A stretch of 64,000 nucleotides of DNA, from contig JAACJO010000010.1 of NCBI GenBank assembly GCA_013368445.1, positions 434,001 to 498,000 of the forward strand, written 5' to 3'. The notes below the pieces were generated by a model. It made no database searches. It was not told the DNA's origin and saw nothing but the letters and a program-made list of their open reading frames with translations. The stretch is from Leucocoprinus leucothites. Taxonomy: Eukaryota; Basidiomycota; Agaricomycetes; Agaricales; Agaricaceae. This document shows, piece by piece, positions 1 to 11,049 of this stretch. The position numbers were made by a program, and so were the translations under genes. Position 1 is the stretch's first letter. Each line of letters opens with the position of its first letter.

Positions 1-470
1 AGGGCAACGACAACTGATTGCTATGGCACGTGCTTTGTTGAGGCGAAGCTCAATTATCGTCTTGGATGAGGCTACGAGCAGCATTGACTTTGCTACTGAT
101 GCCAAGATCCAGCAGACTATTCGGGAGGAGTTCACCGACAGTCTCCTGCTCACGGGTGAGTGCGAATCACGTCCAGACGGAGAAGAAGCTGACAATTTCG
201 TCTAGTTGCTCACCGATTGAAGACCGTCATAGACTACGACAGGCTTATTGTTCTGGACAAAGGCCAGGTCCGTGACCATCTCATCGGCCTCTTTCGGTTT
301 ATTGATCGCTTCCCGTGCTACAGATTGCCGAAATCGGTACCCCTTGGGATCTCGTTCAGAAGGAAGAAGGGATTTTCAGGAACATGTGCCTGAAGAGCGG
401 ATCATTCACAGAGCTAGAAGCAATAGCCAAAGCGAAAGCTGAAGGGCCCGCTGCTACCATTCCGGCCTAA
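1..470 (+). CDS. ABC transporter, ABCC/MRP type, C-terminal end (partial)
   Basis: This is the 3' end of a gene that enters from the left of the window. The first exon encodes the end of the signature motif (GQRQL), the Walker B stretch [12 protein letters not shown] and the segment before the H-loop. An intron at 156-205 joins in frame to the H-loop [25 protein letters not shown] segment. A second intron at about 271-326 leads to the last exon ([11 protein letters not shown]... to TIPA), stopping with TAA at 468-470. The D-loop, H-loop and 'G.V.E.GTP..L' ending are those of the second nucleotide-binding domain of ABCC multidrug-resistance/conjugate exporters, which hydrolyse ATP in a membrane exporter. 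The substrate cannot be told from this end. It is convergent with the next gene, with only 133 bp between the stops. Confidence 0.9.
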
Positions 471-603
471 GATCGACATAATACCATTTCTGGAGCATGT
501 CCATATTCCGTGTATTATACATGTTTAAAGTGCTCATTGATTTTCTGCTGTACAGTGATCTTACACGACCAATGACTATTACAATTATACTACACACTCA
601 TCA

Positions 604-1853
604 CTACTTACCCACAACAGTAAAGGTATTGCTCAACGTCTCAATCCAAGCCTCCCGCGAAATGGGAGCCCTCATTGGCCAATATTGTTCAGCGTGAATA
701 AATACGCCGTCGGTGGTATCTGGGTCAGAATTGTCGATACAGACGTTATGTGAGGCCACGGTTGGAAGATTGTTCAAGTATCTGGCGACCACATTCTTTG
801 TTGCGACCAGACTGCATGTGCTGTCTGAAGGAAGAGAGGCGGTGATAGGCGATGTCGCATTGGGGCCTCCTGGAGAGTTGAACGCGAGAAGGAGCTGTTC
901 CTTTAAGCGTTTAACTGGACGATCGACGTCGTCCGTATACCAGGTGTTATTTGCTAAATGATTCGAAAGAACAGTTAGAGTGAATTCTGGAGTAAGGGCG
1001 GGTGAAGTTACCAAGGCCTGTCGAGAGGAACACAGTGTCGTTTGGACACGACGCATCTGCCTTCCCATGAAATTGGATGAATGCACAAGAAGCTGGGGGG
1101 CAACCGCCCCGCTGAACCTGCCAATTCCAGATTGCGACGTTTGCGTCAAAGAATGGCTCAAGCTGTGTTATCAAAAGAGATTCAATTTAATCAAGTGACA
1201 AGGATGCCAGGCTGCGAATGACATACGTCGTTATGTGCTACATCGGTCAACCAGTATGTGGTCGTCGCGGTGCCCATTATACAACTCGATGGAGCACCGA
1301 AGGCGGTCCTTACTCGACCGGGGATAAGGACACTCTTTGCGCGAGAGCCCTTGAAGCTTTGCGTCGCTTGTGCACTCGTAGTGCCGTCAGAGAAGGGATG
1401 AGGTCCCGCAAGGTGGATATGTCGAGCAACGGCATCCTGGGAAGACGGAACGATCATGAATCCCCATCCCTTCTCGAAGAAATTGCTAGACGGAGAAACC
1501 GTCTTTTCGTATAGGACACAGAATTGTTCTCCATCTACATCTGTAAATGGAGCAGCGGTATAAATATCCTGGATAATGGGAGGGACAATTGTCGAACTGC
1601 AATTGTTGTTGGTATGTAGAAGGGTCGAGACGGCTTGCGACCAGGCCCCGCGTTGCGAGTTGGTGGGTTGGGCTGCAGTGTATGAATCCTCATCATAGAA
1701 GTTCTCGCGGACTGTGTGCACTTCAAAACAGTCTACGAGATCCTCCAGAGTCTGAGTGGACTCAAAGCAGGCATCAGGAGGGCTCGATTGAGGTGAAGTA
1801 GAGTGGGCGAGCAGAATGCTCAAGAGGATGATGGTAAGGCAAGAGAGAATCAT
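604..1853 (-). CDS. Conserved secreted protein of unknown function, 3 exons
   Basis: The exons are complement(1227..1853), (1012..1162) and (604..953), joined by introns of 64 and 58 nt; the second contains a CTAAC branch site. Together they give 375 residues in one frame. I chose the ATG at 1853 because it starts a typical signal peptide (MILSCLTIILLSILLAH). An in-frame upstream ATG at 2075 would add 74 residues and turn this into an internal membrane anchor. The mature part has a histidine-rich AGPHPFSDGTT stretch, a GSRAKSVLIPGRVRTAFG stretch, IQFHGKAD, and near the C-terminus FIHAEQ. I recall a bacterial and fungal family of uncharacterised secreted proteins with this motif order, but no activity is established. 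The conserved His and Asp residues could suggest a hydrolase, which is inference only. Confidence 0.75.
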
Positions 1854-3130
1854 GATGCACTGAAGCAGAGCTTGCTGACTGCTCCATATCGAGAGCGACA
1901 GTGCATGAGATTTGAGGAGTAAGGAGGTACCATACTTAACCACTTGTCCATATGGAAGAAACGCAAAAGTCCCAGGCCCGTGGGTAGCAATCAGAGGGAC
2001 TTTATGGATATCAATCGCTATGCGACGTCTGAGCCGCAAAGCAGAAATGCGCTCGAGGATGGATAAGCGGTCCATGTCTGCTATCGACAGGAAGAGATTA
2101 GACCTATGCTTAAGCGCTTAAGCATGGAGACCGAAGTGATATGAACTAGGCACACCTAGGCGACAAGGCACCGCTGAATAGGCTTGAGTATATGTAAGCA
2201 TCTTTATGATCTTATCAGATTAACATGCCCACGTGATTTCAATTTCCTCTACGCGAACTCTTCGCGCTTCCTCCCCAGGCCTGTGTATGCCATTATTCGT
2301 GGGATACTGCAGAATATAAACCCAAATAGTCGTAAACCGAGCGGACAATATCCACTGTTGGGAGCGCTGAAATCATATCAAGCAGACCTTGGACAGACCA
2401 GTACCGCGGGCCTTGAATTCCTCCCTGTCACTCTCACTTTTTATTTCACTTTATGCTGGTGCATTCACTGCAACATGTCATTCATGCCTTCACTAGCGGA
2501 TGGGTACCATGAAGAAAATGTTCCAGCCTTGCCGGTCTACTTGAGAGAGGTTATTCCGGCGGCGGATAATATACCGGGCCGCGTAAACGAGCCTTGTCCA
2601 GCCGTGATTGGAAAGAGGTCTAGGGAAGGAAATATCTCAACATCTGCCAAGGTCATTGGTTTTCGCCAATCATGCATGATGCGCCTAACATTAGTATGTT
2701 TTCCAGTGATTATCCGATATTCTTTCGCTAGAGCTCGTGCCTCAAGGTGTATGCCCAGGGACATTACGTCACATACATATATCAGGGATCTATTGATTTT
2801 TGGCACCTTGGATTCTGAAATCTCGCCGCGTCTGGGACCACGTACCTCCACGCACTCAGAACTTTCCCCTCCAGTCGACATATCATTGAGTCGGAGACAT
2901 TTCAGGTCCTAGTCTGCCAAGCTTTTCGACTATTCCCGCACCAAATATAAAGAACATACCGCTGCTTTCTTGTCGCAATTGATCGTGTCTCCATGACATT
3001 TTACGGATATTTGTGCGGGGGTGCCGACGGCTACATGAATGGGACTCGCTACTTCTTCAGCTTCTCCTGTGGGGCTCCGTAAGGATAGAAGTTTCCTTCA
3101 TTTTTGTATTTCTCCGTCACTTGGCCAGGA
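1854..3130. other. Divergent intergenic region without a supported gene
   Basis: This 1.3-kb stretch separates the divergent secreted-protein and AA9 genes and should hold both promoters. Open frames exist on both strands (for example 2184-2912 on + and 2537-2881 on -), but they show no recognisable domain and no splice-supported extension. I see no repeat in it. Confidence 0.4.
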
Positions 3131-3142
3131 GTACATATATAT
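3131..3142 (+). promoter_or_regulatory. TATA-like element of the AA9 gene
   Basis: An A/T run (acatatatat followed by tt) lies 54-65 bp upstream of the AA9 start codon. This is a usual place for a core promoter in fungi with short 5' leaders. Confidence 0.4.
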
Positions 3143-3195
3143 TGGCTCTACGAATGCAAGATATCACCCAGTAATCGACTGTAGAGCACTACGAC

Positions 3196-4304
3196 ATGGT
3201 CACTTCGAAACTCACCCTTGCTTTTGCCTCTCTCCTCGCCGCTGTGATCTCCGTTCAGGGGCATGGTTATGTCTCCGAGGTCACAAATGGTGGTCAAACA
3301 TACACTGGATACCTCCCCGACTCAGATCCTTACACCAATCCTCCACCCAAGCGAATCATTCGCAAAATCCCTGGCAACGGACCTGTGACGGACCTTTCTT
3401 TGATCGAGTATGTCTTCCCTCATATTGGCGTTTTACGAGGTTTGAGCGCTGAGATATTGACTACAGCGTTCAGTGTAATGGCTACACGGCTGGAGGCACC
3501 CCTGGATCCGCCCCAGCACCCATCTATGCCACTGTTGAAGCTGGTTCAGAAATTTCCTTGAAATGGACGCCTTGGCCTGACACGCATATGGGGCCCATGA
3601 TAACCTATATGGCTCGTGCTCCCTCCGATATTACAGCATGGAATCCTAATACCGAGTGCGACACACTAATTTCCCCTCTCGTTCTATGCTCAAACCGCCG
3701 CGTGGTAATTTTTTAGTGCTGTTTGGTTCAAGGTTCATGAGATAGGCAAGGACTCGAGTGGCAAGTGGGCCGCAACAGATATCCTCACTGCCAATGGTAG
3801 TATCTATACCTTCACTGTCCCAAAGAACCTGAAGGCAGGACAATACCTCATCCGTCACGAGATGTACGTCTATCTATTCTATGACTATATTTTCTGCTAA
3901 TTTTGCTTTGCAGCATCGCGCTTCACGCGGGTACGCTTTATTGCTTATCTTCTAGTGCTGGAATTAATAACAGATTTTCATTATCCAGCTTACACCTACC
4001 CCGGCGCCCAGGTATACCCCAGCTGCATCCAGGTTGAAGTAACGGGATCCGGTTCTGCTCTACCAACATCTTTTGTTTCGTTCCCTGGTGCATACACTGG
4101 CGAAACCCCTGGAATTGTTTACGACGCCTACCAGAGTATGTCAATTATTCGCCTTATCTGCTCCTTGTTACGAGCTGACCGGTCCCTTCCTACAAGACTC
4201 TGGCGTAAGCTCTAAATCTTGTTTCATTGATTGTAGTAGTTTCAAACGTGTTTATACAGGATTACCCTATCCCTGGACCCGCTGTCTGGACAGGTGGGAA
4301 TTAG
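3196..4304 (+). CDS. AA9 lytic polysaccharide monooxygenase (former GH61)
   Basis: The seven exons are 3196-3407, 3467-3655, 3717-3863, 3914-3930, 3989-4135, 4197-4204 and 4260-4304, which join to 254 residues. Residues 1-22 are a signal peptide and the mature protein starts HGYVSEV, so His23 becomes the N-terminal histidine-brace residue. The second copper ligand is His111 in DTHMGP. The axial Tyr198 lies in QVYPSC, with Gln196 and the secondary-sphere His187 (IALHA) in their usual places. Cys74 and Cys201 can form the conserved disulfide. The family cleaves cellulose or related glucans oxidatively, outside the cell, using H2O2 or O2 plus reductant. No CBM1 follows the catalytic domain, which ends PIPGPAVWTGGN. 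Introns are 50-61 nt. The 8-nt exon is needed to keep frame and gives a normal C-terminal sequence. Confidence 0.95.
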
Positions 4305-5069
4305 ACAGATTCTGTATTTTGCATCGTATAATCCTTCGGATTTTCATACATGTTTCCCGCTTTTTTGAAATTCGAACTGTGGCTGAGAAAAGAACGTTCT
4401 TGTATCACAGCTTGAACGCATGGACTGCTATGAATAAACTTCATTTGTGCAGAAAGCTAGGCCGATACCGAAAGCAAGGTCTTAAGGACTGTGGGAAAAA
4501 TATCAGAACCCGCCATCAACGCGTAGAAGCCGAACGATTCCAACCTATTCATGTTCCCATCTTAGCGATCACCCAGAACGCAACGATCTACTCAACCTGG
4601 CCATTCTGCTCTGTACCTCTCTGCAAGACCAGTCGACGCACCACGTATCTTTCATTGTGACCCGAGTTTCCTGGACCCGCGACTGAGCGAGCTGATGAGC
4701 CGTGATGATACAAATGGCGTAAGCAAACTTGTATACAAAATATATTTGGAGATCCACGTTTTCCGCCGCTCAGGCAGAAGTTGTTACCAATCAGAGTCAC
4801 GCAAATCCTGAAGCCATACTATCATAGGTTCCGTTAATAGTGGACTACTCGCGAAATACCCCTGTATTGTCTTTCCTGGATTTAATGCCTGCCGCAGGAT
4901 CAAATTGAAATTGGGAATTCTGAAACTCGATCTGAGGCGGTGAAAGCAGCGAGGAAATTAGTTAGTAACACAGACATTCCAGGTTCTTGTGAAACCGCGT
5001 GGTGAGCATCGAATAATTGTTTGCCATCCTGGAAACGCTAAGTATCGCTCTAGGAAAGCTAGGGAACAT
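4305..5069. other. Intergenic spacer, nothing recognised
   Basis: There is no convincing open frame, repeat or RNA gene between the AA9 stop and the first recognisable methyltransferase remnant. It would contain the AA9 terminator region. Short open frames at 4569-4800 on the minus strand have no recognisable content. Confidence 0.4.
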
Positions 5070-5730
5070 CTTCGGGGGGTCCAGCCGCCTCTACAAGAAA
5101 CCATAGAAAGCGACAATGATACTTAGCATAGAGTTGCCAAGAGCCTGATTGGCGCTGGTTCCGGGATGCGATTCTGTGCGATATCTTTATGGCATTTGTC
5201 ACTTAGCTTACTCTCCAAACCAGGGTTACAATGCTGTGTATTTGGCATCTACACTCGGTTTAGATGCTGCGGGCTTGAATTCATCTTAAACGGCACTGGA
5301 CAATGCATCTGCGTACGTCCGGGATGATTCTCACTCCTCACTCGATTCTTCATAATCAATTACAGCTAGTCATATATACCCCTTTGCAGGAGGAAGGGGC
5401 ACATTTTTTGTCGTTGATTTGTTAAATTTAGGATGGTAATTGAGTCACTTGAATGTCGCTTACTCATTTCTATTGCAGGTTCTTTGTTGTTAAACTGCCT
5501 TCGCGCCGTAACGAGTGGGGAAAGAAGATGGCGGAGCTGATTGCTCCAGGCGGCTATGTACCCCTTTGACCATCATACAGACGTTGGCCCTCCTTTCCAC
5601 GTTCGCCCAGGACATTATGATGAGCGTCGTTCGAGAAAGTTATTGACCGGGACCCGAACGTCTCATCCCCATCTTAAGTTGGACGCGGGCGATTCCTCGT
5701 TTGGGGGAGGGGAGATGGTTGGGTCGTATA
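5070..5730 (+). pseudogene. Thiol/halide methyltransferase-like pseudogene (SAM-dependent, TPMT-like)
   Basis: Pieces of the fungal thiol methyltransferase family are recognisable in order but in different frames. A QPPLQETIES segment lies at about 5080-5110. The SAM-binding ALVPGC stretch (about 5153-5170) is followed by a plausible 48-nt intron and GYNAVYLASTLGLDAAGL. Next come NEWGKKMAELIAPGGY at about 5515-5560, FDHHTDVGPPFHVRPGHYDE at about 5565-5625, and FEKVIDRDPNVSSPS at about 5630-5675. The breaks are an in-frame TAA after GLNSS, a frame change after GGY, another after HYDE, and a TAA after SSPS. The intact family methylates thiols or halides with S-adenosylmethionine. This copy cannot give a full enzyme. 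Confidence 0.75.
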
Positions 5731-6100
5731 CTCCATGTAACGGGTTCTGCGTCGATGTGCCAAGGGTTCGGCATCTGCGACGTGTATCACGCGGTCGGCG
5801 GCAACCCTGGTAATATGCCACTCTGAGAAGAACCCCGTCATTGCCGCCTGCTGCGCTGGGCCTTTAACTGAACAGGTTCTATTTCTGGACTTTCGTCGTC
5901 ATCCCCGAATAGACTTCGTTTTTGCGCTCATACCCACATCCTATGCATACTGGCTCCAGCAAATTAATTGTTTTGCCTTAAATCGTCAGTGGCATGTGTA
6001 TCTCATCTTTCGGGCAGTGTTTTGAGCTAATCATGCCGAACAGGTTCCCGATGGCCTCCGCCATTGCGTGGCCAACTTTGCGTAAACAGTATGGCATCTA
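5731..6100. other. Promoter-side spacer of the GMC gene
   Basis: I see no coding content here apart from the degraded tail of the methyltransferase remnant. It leads into the TATA element of the downstream GMC gene. Confidence 0.35.
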
Positions 6101-6108
6101 CATAGAGG

Positions 6109-6116
6109 TATAAAAG
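6109..6116 (+). promoter_or_regulatory. TATA box of the GMC oxidoreductase gene
   Basis: TATAAAAG lies 51-58 bp upstream of the ATG at 6167. It is a near-consensus TATA box at a spacing that fits a short 5' leader. Confidence 0.6.
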
Positions 6117-6166
6117 CGCGTTTCAACCCGACGTTGGTCACAAAGTCTCTTTTCCGCACCTCTGAG

Positions 6167-8451
6167 ATGCTTCTCAACTTGGCGGTTGTTGCTGGTCTGG
6201 CCGCGCGTTGTCTATCTGCTACATATGATAACATAGAGGATGTCCCGGACGTCGATTGGGATTTCATCATCGTTGGAGGTACGGATGATTTGCAATCACT
6301 TTGTTTACATTAATCTGACGACGCTTTCATCGGCTCTGCTGTAATCTTATAGGTGGCGCCGCGGGATCAGTACTTGCAAGTAGGCTGTCGGAGAATTCTC
6401 AATTCAACGTACTTCTCCTTGAAGCGGGACCTACGTGCGTGCACTACTGTCCGAGAAGTTTCTATCATTGATTCATCTGTCAACAGAAACAAGAATGTGA
6501 CTGATTCCATTGTTCCTGGGCTTCAAATGGGACTGGCAAACACGCGCTACGATTGGAACTACACCACTGTCCCTCAACAAGGTCTCAACAATCGCTCTGT
6601 GACTGTTCAACGAGGACGTATCCTCGGTGGTAGCACTTCCGTCAGTGAGTACCCTACTGGATAAGCGCAGCGAACCCGAACTCAGGTCCGCAAAAACAGA
6701 TGGCATGGTATATACACGAGGTTCCTCTTCTGACTATGATCGATTTGCGGAGTACAGTGGAGATCCTGGATGGAGTTGGGATAACATTCAGCAATACCTC
6801 CAGAAGGTTAGCATTGTTTCATGCACTTTCTCGATGACTAATTCTGAGAACGTCACCAGCAAGAGAAATTTGAGGATCCCGTAGACAATCACAATATTAC
6901 CGACCAATATGACCCCTCGGTACACAGCACCACTGGAAGGGTACCTGTAACCCTTTCCGGCTTTCTCCACCCCCAGATCGATAGCCTGGCAATACAAGCA
7001 AGTGAAGAGTTAGGTGGTGAATTCCAGTATAATGTGGATATGAACTCCGGTACACCACTCGGCCTAGGTTCGCCACCATTTTTACTGTTAACATCCAAAC
7101 TCGAGTGTTGACAGCACTCCCCAAACAGGCTGGTTGCAGTCCACAATTGGCCACGACGGAACCCGCAGTAGTGCTGCTACTACCTACCTTGACGACGACG
7201 CAAGAGCTCGCGAAAACCTCCACATCGTCACAAACAGTCGTGTCACTCGCGTACTTCCGGAACCTGATACCGAATCCTTGACCATTCGCACTGTCGAAGT
7301 TCGCGCCTCAGAAACGTCGAATCCGGTCAACTTCACAGCCTCCAAAGAGGTCATCTTGTCGGGAGGATCTATCGGATCCCCTCTCATTCTTATGCACTCC
7401 GGAATTGCGAATGCAGAGAAGCTACAAGAATTCGGGATCAAACCGCTTTTGGACAATCGTAGCGTCGGACGAAATCTCTCAGACCACCCTATCTTTGGAG
7501 TCTCCTTCAATGTAGCACCGAACTCTCTTGATTTCGGGCACTGGGACAAGTAAGCGGTTAACTTTTGAGGACCACAAGGGACGGGCAGCTGATGTAATTT
7601 ACAGCTTGTTCAGTGACCCTGCATTGCAAGCAGAGGCTCTACAAGTTTGGAATAAAAACAGGACCGGTCCTTATGTTGAGCTTACGCCGTTCGGCCATCT
7701 CGCCTGGACACGCCTAGCAAACAATATCACTGAGAAGTTGGGTGATCCCTCTTCTGGCCCAAACTCTGCCCACCTCGAATTCATCATTGGTGCAGTAAGT
7801 AATCTCTTTGCCAACTGTATCTTGGGAAAGAATAATGACCAGTTCTAAGGCCAGTCCTTCTGCATACAACCTTTTCGCCATCATTGTCAGTCCCGCATCT
7901 CGTAAGTCAATCTCAAACTACTCACGGGCTATGATCACGACCACGATACTTGATACACTAGGTGGGACTCTGACCATTGGATCCAACAACCCATTTGACG
8001 AGCCAATGATCAACCCCGGATTCTATACATCCGATTTCGACCTCGCGGCAGCTCGTGAGGCTATCAGGAGCGCTTTCGCGTTTGCTAATGCTCCAGCCTT
8101 CCGGAACGTCATCACCGGAGTGGCAGCACCGTTCATTAACGTGACAACAGACTCTGAGATTGACAATATACTCAGAAATATCACAGGATCTGGGCTACAT
8201 CCCGTAGGAACTGCCTCTATGTCACCTAAGGGTGCCAGTTGGGGCGTGGTTGACCCTGACCTTTCCGTCAAAAATGTGACGGGACTGAGGGTTGTTGATG
8301 CATCGGTCATGGTAAGTGCCATTTCCTGTTCAAATGATACGTCGGGGTTGAAAAGTTTTGCCAGCCATTTGTGCCGTGTGCCCACACTCAGGTCCCAACA
8401 TACATTATCGCCGAAAGAGCGGCAGATTTGATTCGCAGCGCTTGGGAGTGA
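6167..8451 (+). CDS. GMC oxidoreductase, aryl-alcohol-oxidase-like (AA3_2)
   Basis: The ten exons are 6167-6278, 6353-6434, 6487-6644, 6700-6806, 6860-7067, 7129-7549, 7605-7794, 7850-7901, 7962-8311 and 8365-8451. They join without a break to 588 residues, the usual length of the family. The N-terminus is a signal peptide (MLLNLAVVAGLAARCLSA). The FAD-binding GGGAAGS is at residues 37-43, with LLLEAG after it. GMC signature 1 reads GRILGGSTSVNGMVYTRG and signature 2 GGSIGSPLILMHSGIA. The catalytic pair is His523 (GSGLHPVGTASM) and His567 (CAHTQ). Such enzymes oxidise aryl alcohols or related substrates extracellularly and reduce O2 to H2O2. Choosing acceptor 6699 restores the SVNGM signature, and acceptor 8364 restores the catalytic CAHTQ. 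Introns are 52-74 nt. The exact substrate is not determinable. Confidence 0.95.
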
Positions 8452-9300
8452 AAATGCGATTCAGCAATCTCCTGATGGCTTGGACTTTATAGCTTTTGGA
8501 CTATTGGTTTTGTTTTTTACTTAAGTTAACGCTACACTCGAAATAGTCATCGTACAGAGACCATTCTTTGATCTGCGTTTTATCCCGTGAGGCTCTTTAA
8601 TGCCAGACATACGGTGACATCAACTTTAGAGTGTTGATTGTTGGTTCAGGAGATACAGTAAAAAGCGATCATGAGGAATACCCTGCTCCGAAAAGGAATA
8701 AACGGGAACCCGGAACATTGCGAGTCATATAGGTATACTTGGGTAAGTTTGATCATGGTGCTCACTCCTTGACTCGTATGGTGGTATCGACTTTTGTCCA
8801 AGAAAACTGGACACTGTGCCCCTCTACACTCTGGGTTCATCAGCCGCTTTTCTTTTCGATTCACCGCTTGTGGTTACTATACCCATTTATTCGAATTTAC
8901 CTCTCGCGATACATAGCCTCATCAATCACTCGCAGCCTTTTTCAATTTTGCTCTCCTGCATTTTGACGGCGCTTGTAGATTTGTACTTGTATTAACAAAT
9001 ATTAACGATAGAACCAGACTCCTCGACATCAGCACAGCATTTGTGATTCCAAACGGGTGGTTCGCGCTTCAAACATTCATGCTCCAGTGGAGGTTGGAGG
9101 AGACTTTACGATTTGGACGACCGACAGGGTGCGGTAACCTAAGTTAGGAATGACAACTCTTGAGGGGTATGTTGTTGCTCTCCGATTGGTATTGACGATA
9201 TTGTAGGCCTTGGATCACCACCCTGTTAAGAACATGCGTTATCTATGCCCTTGGCCGGTGCCCACACCGAAGTGCTGAGTACCGAAGTTTGAGCCCAAAA
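8452..9300. other. Intergenic, nothing recognised
   Basis: This stretch is downstream of the GMC gene. Short frames on both strands lack recognisable motifs and splice-supported extension, and no repeat copy of it is seen elsewhere in the window. Confidence 0.4.
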
Positions 9301-9414
9301 TCGCAATGATGGGAGGCTACATGTCCGGTAAACAGGCAGCAGACAAGTGGGTTTATTGTCGAACGTGTAGTAGCGGTGTCACTAGTCGGTAAGTCGTGCT
9401 AACATTTCATACAA

Positions 9415-9769
9415 ACCTAGGTTGTTCGATCCCACCCCCAACCAACCCCTACCCATGTTTCTCCCATCCCCCCTCCAGTCCAACCCTCTAGCCAAACGCC
9501 TAAAGCACCCCGTCACAGAGTTCATCTCAGTTCCCTTAAATCCACTCAAGATGAACTCGAAGAACCGGAGCCAAGCAGATCTCTGCATGTGGTCCCTGCT
9601 GGTCTGGAGTACGAGAGTCGACTTAGATTATCTCTGCAACTCCGAGGATTTCACGTTGAGAGGCACCGAAGCTACCTGCAGGCACTACAACAAGAAGGGC
9701 GCCAGATGGGGCTTAAGCCTGAAAATATTCTTCAATAAGCAGAAATATATAGGGCTTGGTTTCGACTGA
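9415..9769 (+). CDS. Possible exon(s) of an unrecognised gene
   Basis: After a possible acceptor (cctag at about 9420), two overlapping frames stay open for more than 100 codons. One encodes a proline-rich stretch (FDPTPNQPLPMFLPSPLQ...) to a stop at 9769. The other encodes SRSLHVVPAGLEYESRLRL and further helical-looking sequence to a TAA near 9739. A possible upstream exon with ATG at 9306 ends at a GTAAGT, but the implied intron would be only about 30 nt. I do not recognise the family. It may be a decayed gene or chance, because C-rich sequence keeps frames open. Confidence 0.25.
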
Positions 9770-10935
9770 CCCAGGTCATCATATGAATCAGTCAAATAGG
9801 CGTCACAGAAGCTAGCTACAGCCGTGCAATTAATCGCGTCAAAGTGGGCGAGACACGATTTCTTGAGCCATTTCTCGCAGCGAGGGATCTAGGGGTAATT
9901 TGTGGGTATCGCGGTGCTACTGTGAGTGCTTGGACGCACAATGTGTTTGATAGCCACGTATCTCCTGGTTTGAAATCGTGTTAGCCAGAACCTAAGATAG
10001 TATTGATACCGGTGGAAATGCTACTGATGAGATGCTCATAACCGGAGGAACGGAGGCCGATGTACACTGCATATCATAATCGGATAGAACGGTGGTAGCA
10101 AAGTCGGTTATGCCATTGCCTAAGGAGAAAAAATCTTAGAGGGTGCGAACCATGTAACACTAGCCACACTCACCAATCATGACAGACTGGAGGTTAATAG
10201 GTGTGAGCCCAGACTCCACCAGTCGAGTATTCTGGTCGTACACTTCAGAGGCAAAAACGGGAACATATCTTCCCTAGAAGAGGATACCATAAAACGGTCA
10301 GTCATCATCGGGCGAAACAGTATAACCTCGTATACCATATGATTCACCGGCCATGTGGAACGCGCGTCTCTTGAACTTGGTGAAGCGCCCAAAGAAGATA
10401 GCGACAAAACTTGTTATATCTTCGGCTGCATCCTCTGTCGTACCCTTCATTCCCTTTCAGGTCAATGTGAACCACGAACAACAATGCTAAAACTCACAAC
10501 AGCCTCCCCATACTCCGCATATGAGAACCCTACGCCAATAGGTTGATCAACAAAGAATATGTTTGCATTTGCATTCCACGACTCGGGGGTGGAAGATTGT
10601 CAAAATTTTCATCCTCGACGCGGTACAGTCCAAGTCCCATGAAAAGGCCTAATGATGACGAGCAACCAGGTCCTGTCCTGACACTTGAGCTATTGTCACC
10701 TGTAGCATAAGCTAGAACGACACGAACCTCCAGCGGTCCAAAAGATGACATCACCCGTATCCGGGACATTGCGACTTTCAAAGAAGTAGAAGAAGATATG
10801 CCGAGCCTCGATATCGATATAACCCCTGTATGAGCTGCACAGTAAGGTCGGTAAGTGACGGTCGGAACTTGGAGGCACCACGAGCGACCCACTTGACAGT
10901 CGGATCACAATTGATCCGGACGTTATGCCTTGGGC
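9770..10935 (-). pseudogene. Serine carboxypeptidase (S10), 5'-truncated and frameshifted
   Basis: Read right to left, the minus strand shows, with normal splice sites between: NVRINCDPTVK (about 10,895-10,925); GYIDIEARHIFFYFFESRN and DVIFWTAGG; PGCSSSLGLFMGLG; ANANIFFVDQPIGVGFSYAEYGEA; TTEDAAEDITSFVAIFF; HMAGESYG (nucleophile Ser, about 10,337-10,350); GRYVPVFASEVYDQNTRLV; SVMIGNGITDF; and RCEKWLKKSCLAHFDAINC at about 9,830-9,900. These are the S10 hallmarks, including the oxyanion-side GGPGCSSS and the GESYGG nucleophile elbow. A frameshift lies between GLYRVEDENFDNL and the SWNANAN segment (about 10,580-10,600). The 5' exons (signal peptide and propeptide) are missing where repeat unit A begins, and the catalytic Asp/His region was not found at the 3' side. 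Confidence 0.8.
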
Positions 10936-11049
10936 TGGATGGCTCAGTGGTGCCAAACAAAGTCTACTTACGGAGGGGGAAGGCGTTATTCCCACGGATC
11001 GGTGCAACAGCCACGATGAAAGGTTAGGCAGAACTCTCGACGACCACCA

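Noticed and set aside
986..1011. A 25-nt intron in the secreted-protein gene (gtaact...ccag).
   Set aside because: It also keeps frame, but it is too short for normal splicing. A 58-nt intron (954-1,011) with a CTAAC branch site keeps frame and gives a better protein.
2184..2912. 242-codon open frame on + and 114-codon frame on - (2,537-2,881) as genes.
   Set aside because: No domain, no signal, no splice extension, and the two overlap in opposite directions in a divergent promoter region.
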